From NCBI GenBank assembly GCA_911728435.2, contig OU452206.1:7408297-7472296 (forward strand): a stretch of 64,000 bases of DNA, read 5' to 3'. The DNA is from Apoderus coryli (Eukaryota > Arthropoda > Insecta > Coleoptera > Attelabidae). The position numbers were made by a program, and so were the translations under genes. The notes beneath the pieces are model-generated. The model was not told the origin of the DNA and ran no database searches. It saw nothing but the letters and a program-made list of their open reading frames with translations. Of this stretch, positions 47,877 through 59,047 are shown in pieces; the first letter of the stretch is position 1, and each line of letters begins with the position of its first letter.

Positions 47877-50131
47877 CGTTGATTGAAATATTTAATAAGA
47901 TTCGGAATGCTGGTCTCTTTTTCGTGCTGTGCTCAACTGCACTAGCACATCTGTGAACGGGCAAACTAAGTTCTTATTCAAGATGCCTGACTGACACAAC
48001 TGTATCGATCGATCTACTACACTGAAAGTTGGATATTGCGGCACAATATCAACGGATGGCATAGCGTCGTTCTACCCCATTCGTTCATTTCGTTAATGAG
48101 ACGTTGCCGTGAGTAGATTTTTTTTCTTTTATTCTCTTAAGATTCTCTAGAATCGTTGACTACTTTTATTCAAAATATCGTGGACTGAAATATTTTCTTT
48201 TAATAAATGAGATAATATAACATGTAAGATCCCTAATATATTTAATATACAATTTCATGCTTAATTTATAAACGATATGATATTTAATAATATACAAGGG
48301 TTTTAAAAGAAATAATTGACTAGGGAAGTAGGGTTCAAGTCATAAAAAATGTTTACTAACATTTATCGTTGATTGAAATATTTATTTCAATCAACGCATT
48401 TATATAATAGGTTTGTTTTATCATGCAGTTCAGAACGATTCTGGAACTAACTTATTATTTGGTCGGTGAAATCGTTGATTGAAATATTTAATTTCAATCA
48501 ACGGTGAAATGCAGAAATATATTTACTACGCCTGCGCGGAGTAACTTATTATAAACCTGTTTTTACCTAATAGTTTAGAAACCAAACTCCAGGTAAACAA
48601 AGTAATATTGTGTAAGGTATAAAAAATATATGGAAAAACCCAGAAATTCTTTTACCATTTTAGAAGGTACTGTGTAGCGAAACACGTGTAATGTACATAA
48701 ATTAAAAATAAAATTAGTGGAAATTAATAACTTTAATTTAATATGAATGTCCATGGACAGTTACATAATATCAAGTTTACAGGTTGGGTAGATGGGGGAT
48801 AGATACTACATAGTTTGTACGTTACTAAGATAACGTCCCATATTTCAAAAACCATAAGTTTTTCAACCTATGTTTTTAGAGGTAAACCACCTAAAAATTA
48901 GTTATTCCACATTCTGTTAAAGTTCTGATGGTAAAACCACGAACTCCCTGTATAGCATACATTTTTTTCACATTGTTACAGACCATTATAAATCGATATT
49001 TGCCATTGTCATTTATTAAGAAAACTAAGATATGTCAAACAATTAGTTATATAAAAAATGATCATCTTTTTGCCTTTTAGTAGCCTTCAATAACACAGAA
49101 TCACAAAAATTTCCCTGCGGAAATGTATCATTTTATTTTCCCTGCCTTTAGAATAGCCTTGTATTTTAGACGTTTTTCCGAAAATAGAAAAAAATGTATA
49201 TATAACCTTCAACTTTTTAAGGTTCGGGTTAATTTCTTTTTATTCTCTTCAGATCATCCAAGAGGTTCAATAGGTATATCCTTAGCGAGTCGAAATCAAT
49301 ATAAAAAAAATTCTTGTGCATTTCGTATGGTACCATTTCCACAGTCAACAATTAACTGAATATTGAGATCTATCAATTAGCTCCAAACATGCCGTACAGT
49401 TATGTTTACTCTGTGACATACTTGGGAGATAATGCTAACGAGCAAACTTAAAAAGAAACCAAACTTCAGACATCAAAAATAATATTGTAAGGACAACCTG
49501 TATAGGTATACACAAATGTATAAGTATCTTATTTGTTTTATGTATTTAAAATTATTTTACTTGCTATCCTAAACAATTTTTTTTTATAACTTGTACGTTG
49601 AATTTAACCGTTGATTGAATATTTAATTTAACATAGGTAATGTATGATTTATATTTTAATGATTTATCGAGGATAAGTAATATTTTTATTAAAGCAAATT
49701 ATATATTTAGAGACAATAAATTTCTGGAAACAGTTCCATACAAGAAGCGAAAAATTCAAAGACCACTTGATTAATTTCATGCTCCCCTACGTTAAAATAC
49801 TTTTACAATGAATAAGCGAATGATTGAAATATTAAATATTTCAATCAACGACAAAACTAAAAACTACCTGCGTTTACTACTACCACTACTGTTGAATTGG
49901 CAACATCTAGTTTTTCGACGGCGTTTCAATAGATGTTCGATGCTACGACGAAAATATTCATAGGTATTAATTCGTATAGTCGCCGCAAGATATGGGATGA
50001 CGCCTGTTACCGGGTAGGTTTTCTCTGGGAGAGGGGTAAGGCGAGCATAGCGGGGCGCATTGTCCTTACCCCGCAAGCGACGACCCCCTCTCGTCCGGCG
50101 TTGCGTATCTTAATAAATATTTCAATCAACG
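47877..50131. mobile_element. 2.25-kb inverted-repeat element with internal copies of its ends
   Basis: The ends are CGTTGATTGAAATATTTA and its complement, about 25 bp with few mismatches. They are flanked by the direct repeat CTTTAAT (47870-47876 and 50132-50138), which defines the insertion into a non-LTR copy. Palindromes made of two end sequences back to back occur inside at 48367-48396, 48473-48503 and 49821-49850, and a partial one at about 49609. No transposase is recognised. A minus ORF at 49864-50076 (RINTYEYFRRSIEHLLKRRR) is unassigned. Confidence 0.7.
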
Positions 50132-50460
50132 CTTTAATGTACCCCAATTTCATTCTCGGATCCCACAACTATTTCGACATCCACAGCTTCGCTACAATTA
50201 TGAAAATAAAGCCCCTGTAACTAGAGCCTGCTTATTGTGTGACAGTTTGTGCATGCACAGATATGTTGACTTTTTCAGCTGCAAACTATCCTTACTCAAA
50301 TGCAAAGTATTGGAATATTTGAGATCTGTAGATATTTGATTAGTCATGCTGAATTTATTTGATGTTTTGTTGACATGTATATTATTAATTTATGCTAACG
50401 TAAATCTTGTCTTGTAATTGGGCGCAAGCCTGTTAGACAATAAATATTATTATTATTATC
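50132..50460 (+). pseudogene. Non-LTR retrotransposon, right part and 3' tail
   Basis: Continues the element at 47515: FNVPQFHSRIPQLFRHPQLR, YNYENKAPVTRACLLCDSL and VDFFSCKLSLLKCKVLEYL, then a stop and a 3' region ending CTGTTAGACAATAAATATT with (ATT)n at 50445-50459. Confidence 0.75.
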
Positions 50461-50814
50461 ACTGGCATTATTTTTTTCTCCTAACTAATGTTAGCTAGAG
50501 ACTGATAATTTGGTCGCATGTGCTCAATATTCACTTGTTTTTTCTCTCTACGTGAATAGCGAACTACAGTGTGAAGTGGTTCTATTCCTACGGAATCCTA
50601 TTGTCGTTCCGATTGGCAATTATTACGGAACGGTTATTGATAGACCGAAAGTCTCAATTTCCTCTTTTCGTGTATTTTCTCTAAGATTACCGGTGGCCTT
50701 GACATTTCTATTGCCAAGTTCATCTAAAAGAGGGACGCTAGAGAAAAAGTTGTCAAAAAAACAAGTGATACTCTGCCAGTATTTTTGAACAAATCACATC
50801 AGCATAATTCATGA

Positions 50815-51070
50815 TCAGCGACGTCCCCACTCTTTGTAGTTTTCCATTTGATATTTTGCTCCCTGATATAGCTCAAACCAAACTATGTACCCGTAAAACG
50901 TAGTACCTACCCATAGTTTGTATCCATAACAAACGGGTTTTCTTTTTATGAATTGTTTTCCAGAGTGGCTGCCAAAGTAAGGGACCATGGCTTCATCGAT
51001 ATGGCGCTCTCCATGAGTTAAAAATGTAAGAAAGTATATTTGGGTTCCATACATATGAAATGCCTAATCT
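50815..51070 (-). pseudogene. piggyBac-type transposase core fragment
   Basis: The frame reads HIDEAMVPYFGSHSGKQFIK, then RKPVCYGYKLWV and YIVWFELYQGAK. This is the DE.MVPYFGRHS.KQFIRGKPI.FGYK-W block of piggyBac-family (PGBD-like) transposases, which holds one catalytic Asp. The frame ends soon after. A further minus-strand stretch at 51140-51200 ends at a GTAAGT-like site and may be another decayed part. Confidence 0.75.
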
Positions 51071-51230
51071 CAATATATTTCAAGCCCATCCAATACACTA
51101 CTATACATTTCTAAACGATAAGGTAAAAAATACTTACTTTATAAGTTTCCAGGCAATAGGCTACGTCATTTCTGGGAGCACCGTTTTGGTCGTGCTCCGA
51201 GCACGACCTAAACAAAAATAAATTTTTAGC

Positions 51231-51830
51231 TAAAGGTGGACTTCCCTCCGACCGACTGTAGCTGGCGATAGTCGCGTAGCGATTATCGCTCAGCGATCGT
51301 CGGTATGGCTATGTTTTCCTCCCAGCGTTTGCGACGATTAAATTTCCCGCGTGTATCGGTAATTTTACTTCAGTTGTTCGATCGTTGTGTGGCTGCGTAG
51401 TAGTTTCCAGAAATTTTTGGGATGCGTTTAACGCGCAAACTACTTGTGACCTATATGCGACCTCCTTCCAAGTATTATCCTTTACAACTTGATCCTTATA
51501 TAAAGGACAATGAAAATTAAAGAGGGAGGGATGGTTACCCACTGCCCCGATCAATTTATAATCTTCTGCGGCGCTGAATTAGATTTTGCTTTGTGAACAC
51601 AGCGCACTACATTAAAAACCAAAGGAAACTATAACGAATAGTCGCTGGCCGCAGCGACTATATTTGCTCTGAGAGCATGCGGCTTGCGACTATCGCCGGC
51701 GGCTGTTGCGTGGAGGACAGTGCTTCCATAAAGACACAACGGTAGCAGTATCATAGCGACCGTCGCCAGCGACGATCGCTGAGTGATCGTCGCAACACGT
51801 AACAGTCGCCCGGAGGGAAGTCCACCTTAA
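51231..51830. mobile_element. Harbinger-type element with TAA target duplication
   Basis: The body 51234-51827 starts AGGTGGACTTCCCTCCG and ends with its complement CGGAGGGAAGTCCACCT, flanked on both sides by TAA (51231-51233, 51828-51830). A three-base TWA duplication is typical of PIF/Harbinger. Subterminal GCGATCGTCGC-like repeats are GC-rich against the local background. The interior ORF is listed separately. Confidence 0.75.
51309..51560 (-). CDS. MADF/Myb-like ORF fragment of the Harbinger-type element
   Basis: The frame reads NHPSLFNFHCPLYKDQVVKD, then NTWKEVAYRSQ. This is the (Y)P.L(Y/W)...H..Y.....(R).(N)AW.EIA pattern of MADF (Myb/SANT-like) domains. Harbinger elements encode a separate Myb-like protein that brings the transposase to the ends. 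The domain's start and the rest of the protein are not complete, and no DDE nuclease is present, so the element is non-autonomous. Confidence 0.55.
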   Translation of the reverse strand, partial: YKLIGAVGNHPSLFNFHCPLYKDQVVKDNTWKEVAYRSQVVCALNASQKFLETTTQPHNDRTTEVKLPIHAGNLIVANAGRKT

Positions 51831-51839
51831 CACTTCCTT

Positions 51840-53060
51840 ACTGACTGTAATGAATTTGATAATTCAGTATTACTGGATATGCTTTAAAAAATACTTAAAA
51901 CACCAACAGCTTATCCATCAGTCAATGTTGAACAAGTCTTTAATGAATCGCAAGAGTATCACTTAGTTGTTCTCTGTCCATGCTTCATATCATAGAATAA
52001 TGTTTATATGCTGGCTTCATATGCCATACAGTCCACGACATGCAAATATTTGATTTGCACCGATGACGTCACTGCATGAACTCCACTTATTTTGAACCGG
52101 CCGTTATCCTCCCTAGAGAGTTATTGTACCATATACTAATATAGTAGGCCGCCATGTTCCACCATTGACAGTGGTGTCTCGTCTTAAGGGGTGCAAATTA
52201 AGTAGAAAAAAAAGTTTAGTACAATTTTTTACAAATCGTGACTACCAGTTTGCAATATGCACTTTGTTTTATTTAAAATAAAATAAATAAATATTCATTT
52301 TAAAGATAATGTATATGCATTATCGTGTAACACATTGGGATGTCTAGCGCAATACATTGGCCAGTATCAGGGCGTGCTATAAAAACATAAATAGATGGGC
52401 ATTATCAAACTATTGCTAAATCACAATCACGAAATTATACCTGTATTGAAAGTAAATCCGCAATAGGAACCCATATTATGAATCTAGGCCATTTCTTTGA
52501 TCCTAATAATAATGCCAAACTTTTACACATCTTTAATAAGGATGGACTCCTTAATACTCTCGAAATTATAGAAATAACATCAATTCTACTATTAACATCT
52601 AACGAATAAATATGTAATTCCAGAATTATTTTAAGATAAAACATAGTCAACATGGATATATTAAGCTTTTATTATTAAACTAAGAAACCAGTATCATTGT
52701 CTTTATAAACCTTTTAAAAACAATGCCAGTATGTATTGTAGGGACCCATGGTACAATTTGTACACCGTTACTGAGTTATTCACGTTTTTCCTTGTGCGCG
52801 TGCTCAATGATAACGTAAACACTAATTATGTGAAAATAAATAAGGAAATCAAAAGCTTCTATTCTATTGTACATGCGCATAATATTATTATTATGTACGT
52901 TATAACATAACACAGTATAAATAATATACTGTGGTTATAACGGGTATGTTTTAATTCAAAATTTATTGCAATTCATTTTAAAAAAATCATTTAATTCAAT
53001 TATTGTCTTCCTTGTCCTCCTATTTTAATCTTCATATAAATTCCGTTGCTTATGCTACGT
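51840..53060. other. Intergenic; dispersed repeat copy B at 52140-52262
   Basis: 52140-52262 is the inverted counterpart of 24480-24605 (CCGCCATGTT, GACAGTGG, GGGGTGCAAATTAAGTAGAAA, AATCGTGACTA). An interrupted version of the CATTGTCTTTATAAA palindrome is at 52695-52732. No gene is seen. Confidence 0.5.
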
Positions 53061-53749
53061 AGTAGCAGTAGGGATGTCAACGATATATCGATATATTAAA
53101 AATATCGATATATTTTTTTAATATATCGATATATTTCAATCGATATATTTCTTTCGATATATCGAAACAAATATCGATATATACAACACGATATATCGGT
53201 ACATTATCAAAATAAATGTATCTGCTACCGCTGCTTTCTTTCGCTAGTTTTATTGATCCGGATTTATTAATCAGGATTTGTTGGATTTCTGAAGGCTCGA
53301 TAAGTTTACCTAAAAGAGGCAAGGGGATTACGTATCCGGATCGCGATGGGCGCTAAAGTGGGGATGAATCAGAAAATCCGTTTTTAGCGAAAGAACATGT
53401 GAATCCAAACGCGTTTGGATCATGAAATCAGTAGCGAAAGAAATCAGATTACATACACAGGTGTAAAACTAAAAGGTCCTTGTTGTGTTGCCGTAGCAGT
53501 CGACGCACACAACAAAAAATCGAAATCGTCTAACAGCAAATAGTTTATTTCATTATTTGAATCTTTAAAATTTCAGGTTTATTTACAACTACAATCCACT
53601 CTAAAATAAAAATATAGCAAATATATCGATATATATAAAATATCGATATTTTTCATTCGATATATCGAGTATATCGATATATAGTTTCGATATATCATTT
53701 GATTCAATTTATCGATATATTTATTTATTTTGCCATCCCTAAGTAGCAG
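53061..53749. mobile_element. hAT-type element with ATATCGAT subterminal arrays
   Basis: The body 53069-53741 begins TAGGGATGTCAA and ends TTGCCATCCCTA. The 8-bp direct repeat AGTAGCAG flanks it (53061-53068 and 53742-53749). Short TAGGG-type ends and an 8-bp duplication are hAT hallmarks. Just inside each end (53080-53210 and 53620-53720) ATATCGAT is repeated many times. The centre has no intact transposase. Confidence 0.8.
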
Positions 53750-53933
53750 TCAATCTACTTCCTAAGAAAAATGTCATTTGTCGTTGTCAAACTAATGAAT
53801 GTGAGTTGTTATAATTCTAGGTTATATTTTAATTTAACCCAACTGCTTTTTGGGTCTGAGCTTATTATACCTTTAATCAGTTAGAAATCAATTACATTAA
53901 ATCAAGGAAAAAAAACTTGCCAAACATCTGAAT

Positions 53934-55163
53934 ATGTCAGCTCGTGTAGGTACAGCACGTCGTGCACCTGAAACAACTAACACAATAGAATATGTCCAAG
54001 CAGATGGGCTGGTAAGTATAGCTATTGTTCCGTGCATTAAATTGAATACAAATATTGTAAATTGCTTTGTAGGCCGTAATGAAAATAGTGAAGCATTGCC
54101 ATGAAGAATCTGCTACAAATTTGGATATTGCTCAAGGTGCTTTATTAGGCCTTGTAGTAGATAATCGTTTAGAAATAACCAACTGTTTTCCATTCCCTAA
54201 ATCAAATGAAGAAACATTGGATGAAGATGAATATCAGCTGGCGATGATGAGACGTCTAAGGAGAGTCAATGTTGATCATTTCCATGTTGGGTGGTATCAG
54301 AGTTCCGATGTTGGCAACTTCCTTAGCCTTCCACTGCTTGAATCACAATTCCATTATCAAACTTCAATTGAAGAATCGGTAGTTGTTATCTATGACACTC
54401 AAAAATCTGCTAAAGGATTTTTAACGTTGCGAGCTTACCGCTTGACACCACAAGCCATTGAAATGTATAAGGAAGGAGAATTTACTCCTGAAGCATTATC
54501 TAAATTGAAAGTGGGTTTTGAAAATTTGTTCACAGAAGTTCCATTTTATATAAAGAATTCTCCTTTGACTAATATTATGATGTCTGAGTTAGCTGAAATG
54601 GTTCCTGAAGAAGAAGGCAGTAAGTTTTTGGATTTGGGTACGGCTTCTGTTTTGGAAGGACAATTACGATGCTTGATGGACCGAGTTGATGAACTAAATC
54701 AAGAGGCAATTAAATTTAACAGGTATGTTTCGCAAATCTTTGTTTTTTTCTCAGATTACTTATTTGGATTTCTAAAACTATAGGGTCTGGAATATTGTAT
54801 TGAATATATTTAAAAGACATTACGTTGGGTTATCTAATGTACCCTGAATCATCTGACTTCTATTTATATTTCAGATATCAGCAACTTGTCAGCAGACAAC
54901 AACAAGATAAACATCGTTACTTGCAAAAACGAACTCAAGAGAATGCTATTAGGCTTGCTAAAGGTGAACCTCAACTACCAGAAGAAGATATTAACAAACT
55001 ATTCAGACCCCATCCAGTACCACCAAGGTTGAATCCAATGATCATTGCAGGACAGATAAATAACTATAGTCATGCTATTTCACAATTTTGTTCTCAAAGT
55101 CTTGCAAAATTGTATATCACTCAAGCATTGCAAAATGCTAAAGAATCTGGTTCCAACAAGTAA
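53934..55163 (+). CDS. eIF3h: Eukaryotic translation initiation factor 3 subunit H
   Basis: Three exons: 53934-54011, 54073-54722 and 54875-55163, with GT..AG sites and matching phases, giving 338 residues, close to the usual 340-350. The first exon carries a short N-terminal tail (IEYVQADGL). The MPN domain follows ([60 protein letters not shown]). In the canonical zinc-binding MPN+ form the motif is E..HxHx7Sx2D with catalytic ligands; here H-V-G-W-Y-Q-S keeps part of it, as in non-catalytic eIF3h. The C-terminal helical part ([18 protein letters not shown]) follows. eIF3h belongs to the octameric core of eIF3, which binds the 40S subunit. AATAAA at about 55227 is a likely polyadenylation signal. 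It converges with the PITHD1-like gene. Confidence 0.95.
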
Positions 55164-55229
55164 ATTGAATTGTAATGATATCGAGGATACGATTTTGTTT
55201 ATAATTATTATTGCATTATTCAATTAATA

Positions 55230-56193
55230 AACCGGAGTTTAAATCAATATCCTCTCTTATTATTTGATAATTATACTGTGTACCCCTATCAAACATTATA
55301 GATATCTGACAACAGCTTCTAGGTGAACAAAATTCTTCAAATGTTCCAAACTGGAAAAGTTCTTAATGTTAAAAGCATCAAGTATATATTTTCCGGGCTG
55401 AATACAGTGGCCAATTGCATGGGAAGAGATTAACATGCTGAGTCGTACCTTGGGAATAGCATCATGATTTTACTTAGTGCTATACACAGTTTTATGTGAT
55501 ATCAGTCAGTGAAAGATCACTTTTATGTGTCTAATGCCGATGATTGGGAAGTTCTTAGTCCTGCAATCGTTAGTCATTCATTATGCAGTGCTTCCGGGAT
55601 AGGCAAGACCCATGAGGTCTATTTATAGATTGAAGGTAGATTTGCTCATTTAGAAAAAACAAGGGATGTATTATATCATACCTTGCTATAATACATGCGA
55701 AACAAATCTAAAGTGAAATTTGCTGATGCCAACAATAAAAGGGTGAATCAGACAATGGGAAAGGTGACAGAAGTTTCTGCTGGACGAGACGGGGTTTTAA
55801 TTATTCGTATTCTTTGGAATTTATGATAGATTGAGACCTTTATAATAGATTTATTTTAATTTAGAATAGTGCAATGAAAACTAACCGTCATGACTATGAT
55901 GATGTTAATCTATGATTAACCTTTTAAAAATTGCTCAGATTGGTTAAGAACGTTCTAGTTACTTATATAACTTAAGAGCCTTAAAATAATGTGACTAGAT
56001 TCCCTTATTCCTATTTAAGTTGTTAAAGGTAACATCTAAGTCTGCCAGGAAGCTCAACCGTGAAGGAATAAAAATAATAATTTCAAAGTTTTATAAAATA
56101 ACTATATTATAAACATTTAACCATCATTGTGAAACAATTACTCATTAACTAATTAAATAAATTTAAGTCTTAGAGTTACAATTTGGTACTCAG
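55230..56193. other. Intergenic between convergent genes
   Basis: Between the eIF3h and PITHD1-like 3' ends. No gene or clear repeat was recognised. Confidence 0.4.
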
Positions 56194-57171
56194 TTACATC
56201 AGCGGATGATTCACAAAGTCATCTATTGGATTTTTGTGATCTGAAGCATTTGGCCGCAGTTCATAGTTTGCAATAACAACACCCTGTCTGGGTGCTTCAA
56301 AGAATTCTCCTTTGAGTCCAATATAATAAATACACGTATGATCTTCTCCAAAATTACTCGGAAAATGTAATGTTAAGTGACTCACATTATTAAATGTAAC
56401 AACCCTATAAACAAAAACATGATAAATAAATAAAATATCAATTAAAACAATTACATACTTTGTAGCATATTCTAGAGTACCAATTCTATCCTTCTGTAGT
56501 TCAAACTCTTGATCAGCGGTACAGCTAACATCATCGAATGTCATCTGAGGTCTATTTTTGAAACTGAAATTTCGAAATCATCATTTTTCGCAGGAAAAGA
56601 TAACTTTAAATATATTTACAGTCTCATTTTTGATGGGTGTGAATCAGATTCTCCTCCTATTACTATAATGCTTTTCAATTTGACATTTCCGACGAAGGGA
56701 ATGTTGAAAATCAGTTCCTCGTCTGCGTCGGATTTAACGTACTAAAATTTATTCAATAATAGCTAGTTAATTTATAATGAAATTAGCAACAATCCTAACA
56801 AAATGTTTCTATTTATATTGTATACACACAAAATACGATTAAAACAAAAACTTGTTTCTTATGTCGCATGATAATTCTTGGACACTAACTGGGGTCGCGG
56901 ACAGTAAGCGAGTTCCATGTACAATATTAACAAATCTTTCGATTCATACCAAATTCAATGAATTATGAAACTGTGCTGATAGAAAAAATATTACCTTCTC
57001 GAAGTCCAACCGCTCCTCCCACGGTTTAAAAACTGTTTTACCAGAACCTTCTAGGGTCTCATTCAAACATTGTAGATTATGCATGTCAATTTTTGTGTAT
57101 AAACTATAATGGATACCAATTTCTGGATCTTCATGATGGTGACCGTCTCCACATTTTCCATGGGGTGCCAT
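56194..57171 (-). CDS. PITHD1: PITH domain-containing protein 1-like
   Basis: Four minus-strand exons: 56995-57171, 56620-56741, 56459-56563 and 56194-56404, with consistent phases, giving 204 residues (about 210 in vertebrates). It starts MAPHGKCGDGHHHEDPEIG, with LYTKIDMHNLQCLNE. The PITH fold blocks follow: DADEELIFNIPFVGNVKLKS, IIVIGGESDSHPSKMRLF, MTFDDVSC and YATK, LTLHFPSNFG, then IYYIGLKGEFFEAPRQGVV and ANYE at the end. PITH domains are beta-sandwich modules first seen in the C terminus of thioredoxin-like TXNL1, where they bind the proteasome cap. The exact role of the stand-alone PITHD1 is less settled (proteasome binding is reported). It lies head-to-head with the SelT-like gene, 1.9 kb apart. 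Confidence 0.9.
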
Positions 57172-57179
57172 AGCCCTAG

Positions 57180-59040
57180 TTGTAACTGTATGTATATTTA
57201 GAAATATGTACAATATACAGTAAAAACAAATCGAATGATATTTTTCAAAAAAGTTAATCTTGAAGTTTGAAGTTGATTGTAGTATGTAGTCCCAGTCCGA
57301 CCAACCTGCAACAAAGTTGTCAGATGTTAAATACTATAGACATCTCAGAAAACTTTGTTTGTTTTTCTGAGATAGACATAGAATGATGTATATGGAGTGA
57401 GAGGTAAAAACATTGGAATATAAGGGGGCGGCCATTTTGATGTTCTACTACAGGGGAGTCTTAAAAAGTATTTAATGAGCTTACTTTGGACATTGTCTTT
57501 ATAAACATTTGGAACAGTTATAATAATATTAGTATAATTCGTATAAAACACGTCATTGTATTGTATAATAACACCATAAACTCGACGATAATATAATAGC
57601 ACAGCTTATTGTGATAATACAAAATATAAGAATTATATATGGATATAACCTGGTATATAAATGTCAAATTTTATGTGGGAAAAGCTAATGTTGACTCATT
57701 TAAGACATAAAAAATATATGGAGTAGGTACTAAAATTACATTTTGAGCGATATAATCTTAGACAAGCAAAGTTGCTTGTCTAGGATATAACCCTCTATAT
57801 TTATACATGGTAATGGCACAGAATAATTAACAGAGTTTCCCTCCAAAACAATACATAACCTTAACCTGGGAATAGAATATGTCAGTTCATAGGCGTGGTT
57901 TGGTCATTACTATTTCTCGCTTCGTCTCGCACAGTAGTCATAAAAATTTTGAAGAAAGTGTAGTAGCATGCGCGTTTTATATGATATATGTAAAAATGTT
58001 CCTTTTCACCATCCATGACAAAGTTTTCCGATCGAATATGTTATTAAATTGTATCTAAGAATGAAACTATTTTTCACAAAAAAATGTATAAATAAAAATT
58101 TCAAAACATCAGTCAACCGAAATAAATTAATTATATGGAAAAATCAATAAAAAAGTAATGAAAATGTGTACTAATATTTATTTTATTAAACACCCTAAGG
58201 CCGGGCCGGGCCTGTCAGCTGTAGGCGAGTCTGCTCCTGAGCTCTATGCCCGCAAAATGGCGTCTGTTCGTACTGCATTTTCAATGGCAGCGGCTCTGTG
58301 TCGGTATTCTGATTGTTGGTTATTCTGTGGTAATGGTACAAAATTATTGTACCATAGGGTTATTCTTTCGTACTGAACTAAGTGAACAATCTGAAAATTG
58401 TCAGTTCATTCACGATTGTGCGTATTCTTTCGACATCGGTCACTTCTACCATTGTCTTTATAAAGACAATGCTTCTACCAAACTGATTAAAATTCCTACC
58501 CCCCTTGCCGCTTACTGATCAACCTCTAGGTACCGTTTAGTTCGTTCAGTTAACAGTTAACCTCTAAAAGTATTGAATATACAGTGATACCTAATTGGAA
58601 TATGATTTCGAATCAAACCAATAAGTTGTAAAAGTTTAAAACATGAATAATAATATCATGGAGGAAATAATTTTCCAGTTTTCAGAGCAGATTTGGTTGT
58701 TTTGACAAGTTTTCGAGGTTAAGTGAAAGACATTCACAAAAATGATGATCTTTCGGTTTCGCCAAATATTCAGTTCAGTATAATCACATTCAGTTTAATC
58801 ACATTCACTTGTTCAGATCAATCACTACGAAAGAATAACCCTCATGTTATTTATATATGAATACGACATGTAGATTTCTATACAAGCACAGAGTCCCATT
58901 ACAGGTTGTGTCCGGGTCCGTACTGAAGTGTTGATTGACATTTGACATAACGACATACGGACATAGCCAAAGCTAAGTAAATAGAATTCATTTGATTAAT
59001 CATTTGATTAATGAGTAACGTAGAACTTCGGTACAGTTTT
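57180..59040. other. Intergenic between divergent genes
   Basis: No extra gene is supported. Small hairpins are present: TCTGAGA arms near 57345-57375, AGACAAGCAA/TTGCTTGTCT near 57760-57785, and the 22-bp palindrome at 58450-58471. CATTGTCTTTATAAA also occurs at 57491. A GC-richer patch is at 58198-58260. Confidence 0.45.
58450..58471. repeat. 22-bp perfect palindrome, independent copy
   Basis: Same CATTGTCTTTA inverted pair as in the DDX47 introns, in unrelated surroundings upstream of the SelT-like gene. Confidence 0.8.
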
Positions 59041-59047
59041 AATCGAA

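Noticed and set aside
47877..50131. The repeated GTTGATTGAAAT palindromes as a CRISPR-like array
   Set aside because: Spacing is irregular (about 100 to over 1,000 bp), the host is an animal, and the repeats equal the terminal inverted repeats of a bounded element.
49864..50220. Two overlapping opposite-strand ORFs in the GC-richer end of the 2.25-kb element
   Set aside because: Neither shows a known transposase motif, and opposite-strand overlap in GC-richer sequence is expected by chance.
53077..53322. ORF rich in Ile/Tyr/Asp on the minus strand
   Set aside because: Its composition comes from the ATATCGAT repeats of the hAT-type element. Only a weak hint of a transposase tail was seen.
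58158..58518. Overlapping ORFs of 72 and 90 codons upstream of the SelT-like gene
   Set aside because: No family motifs, overlapping frames, and the 22-bp palindrome lies inside one of them. Treated as chance ORFs.
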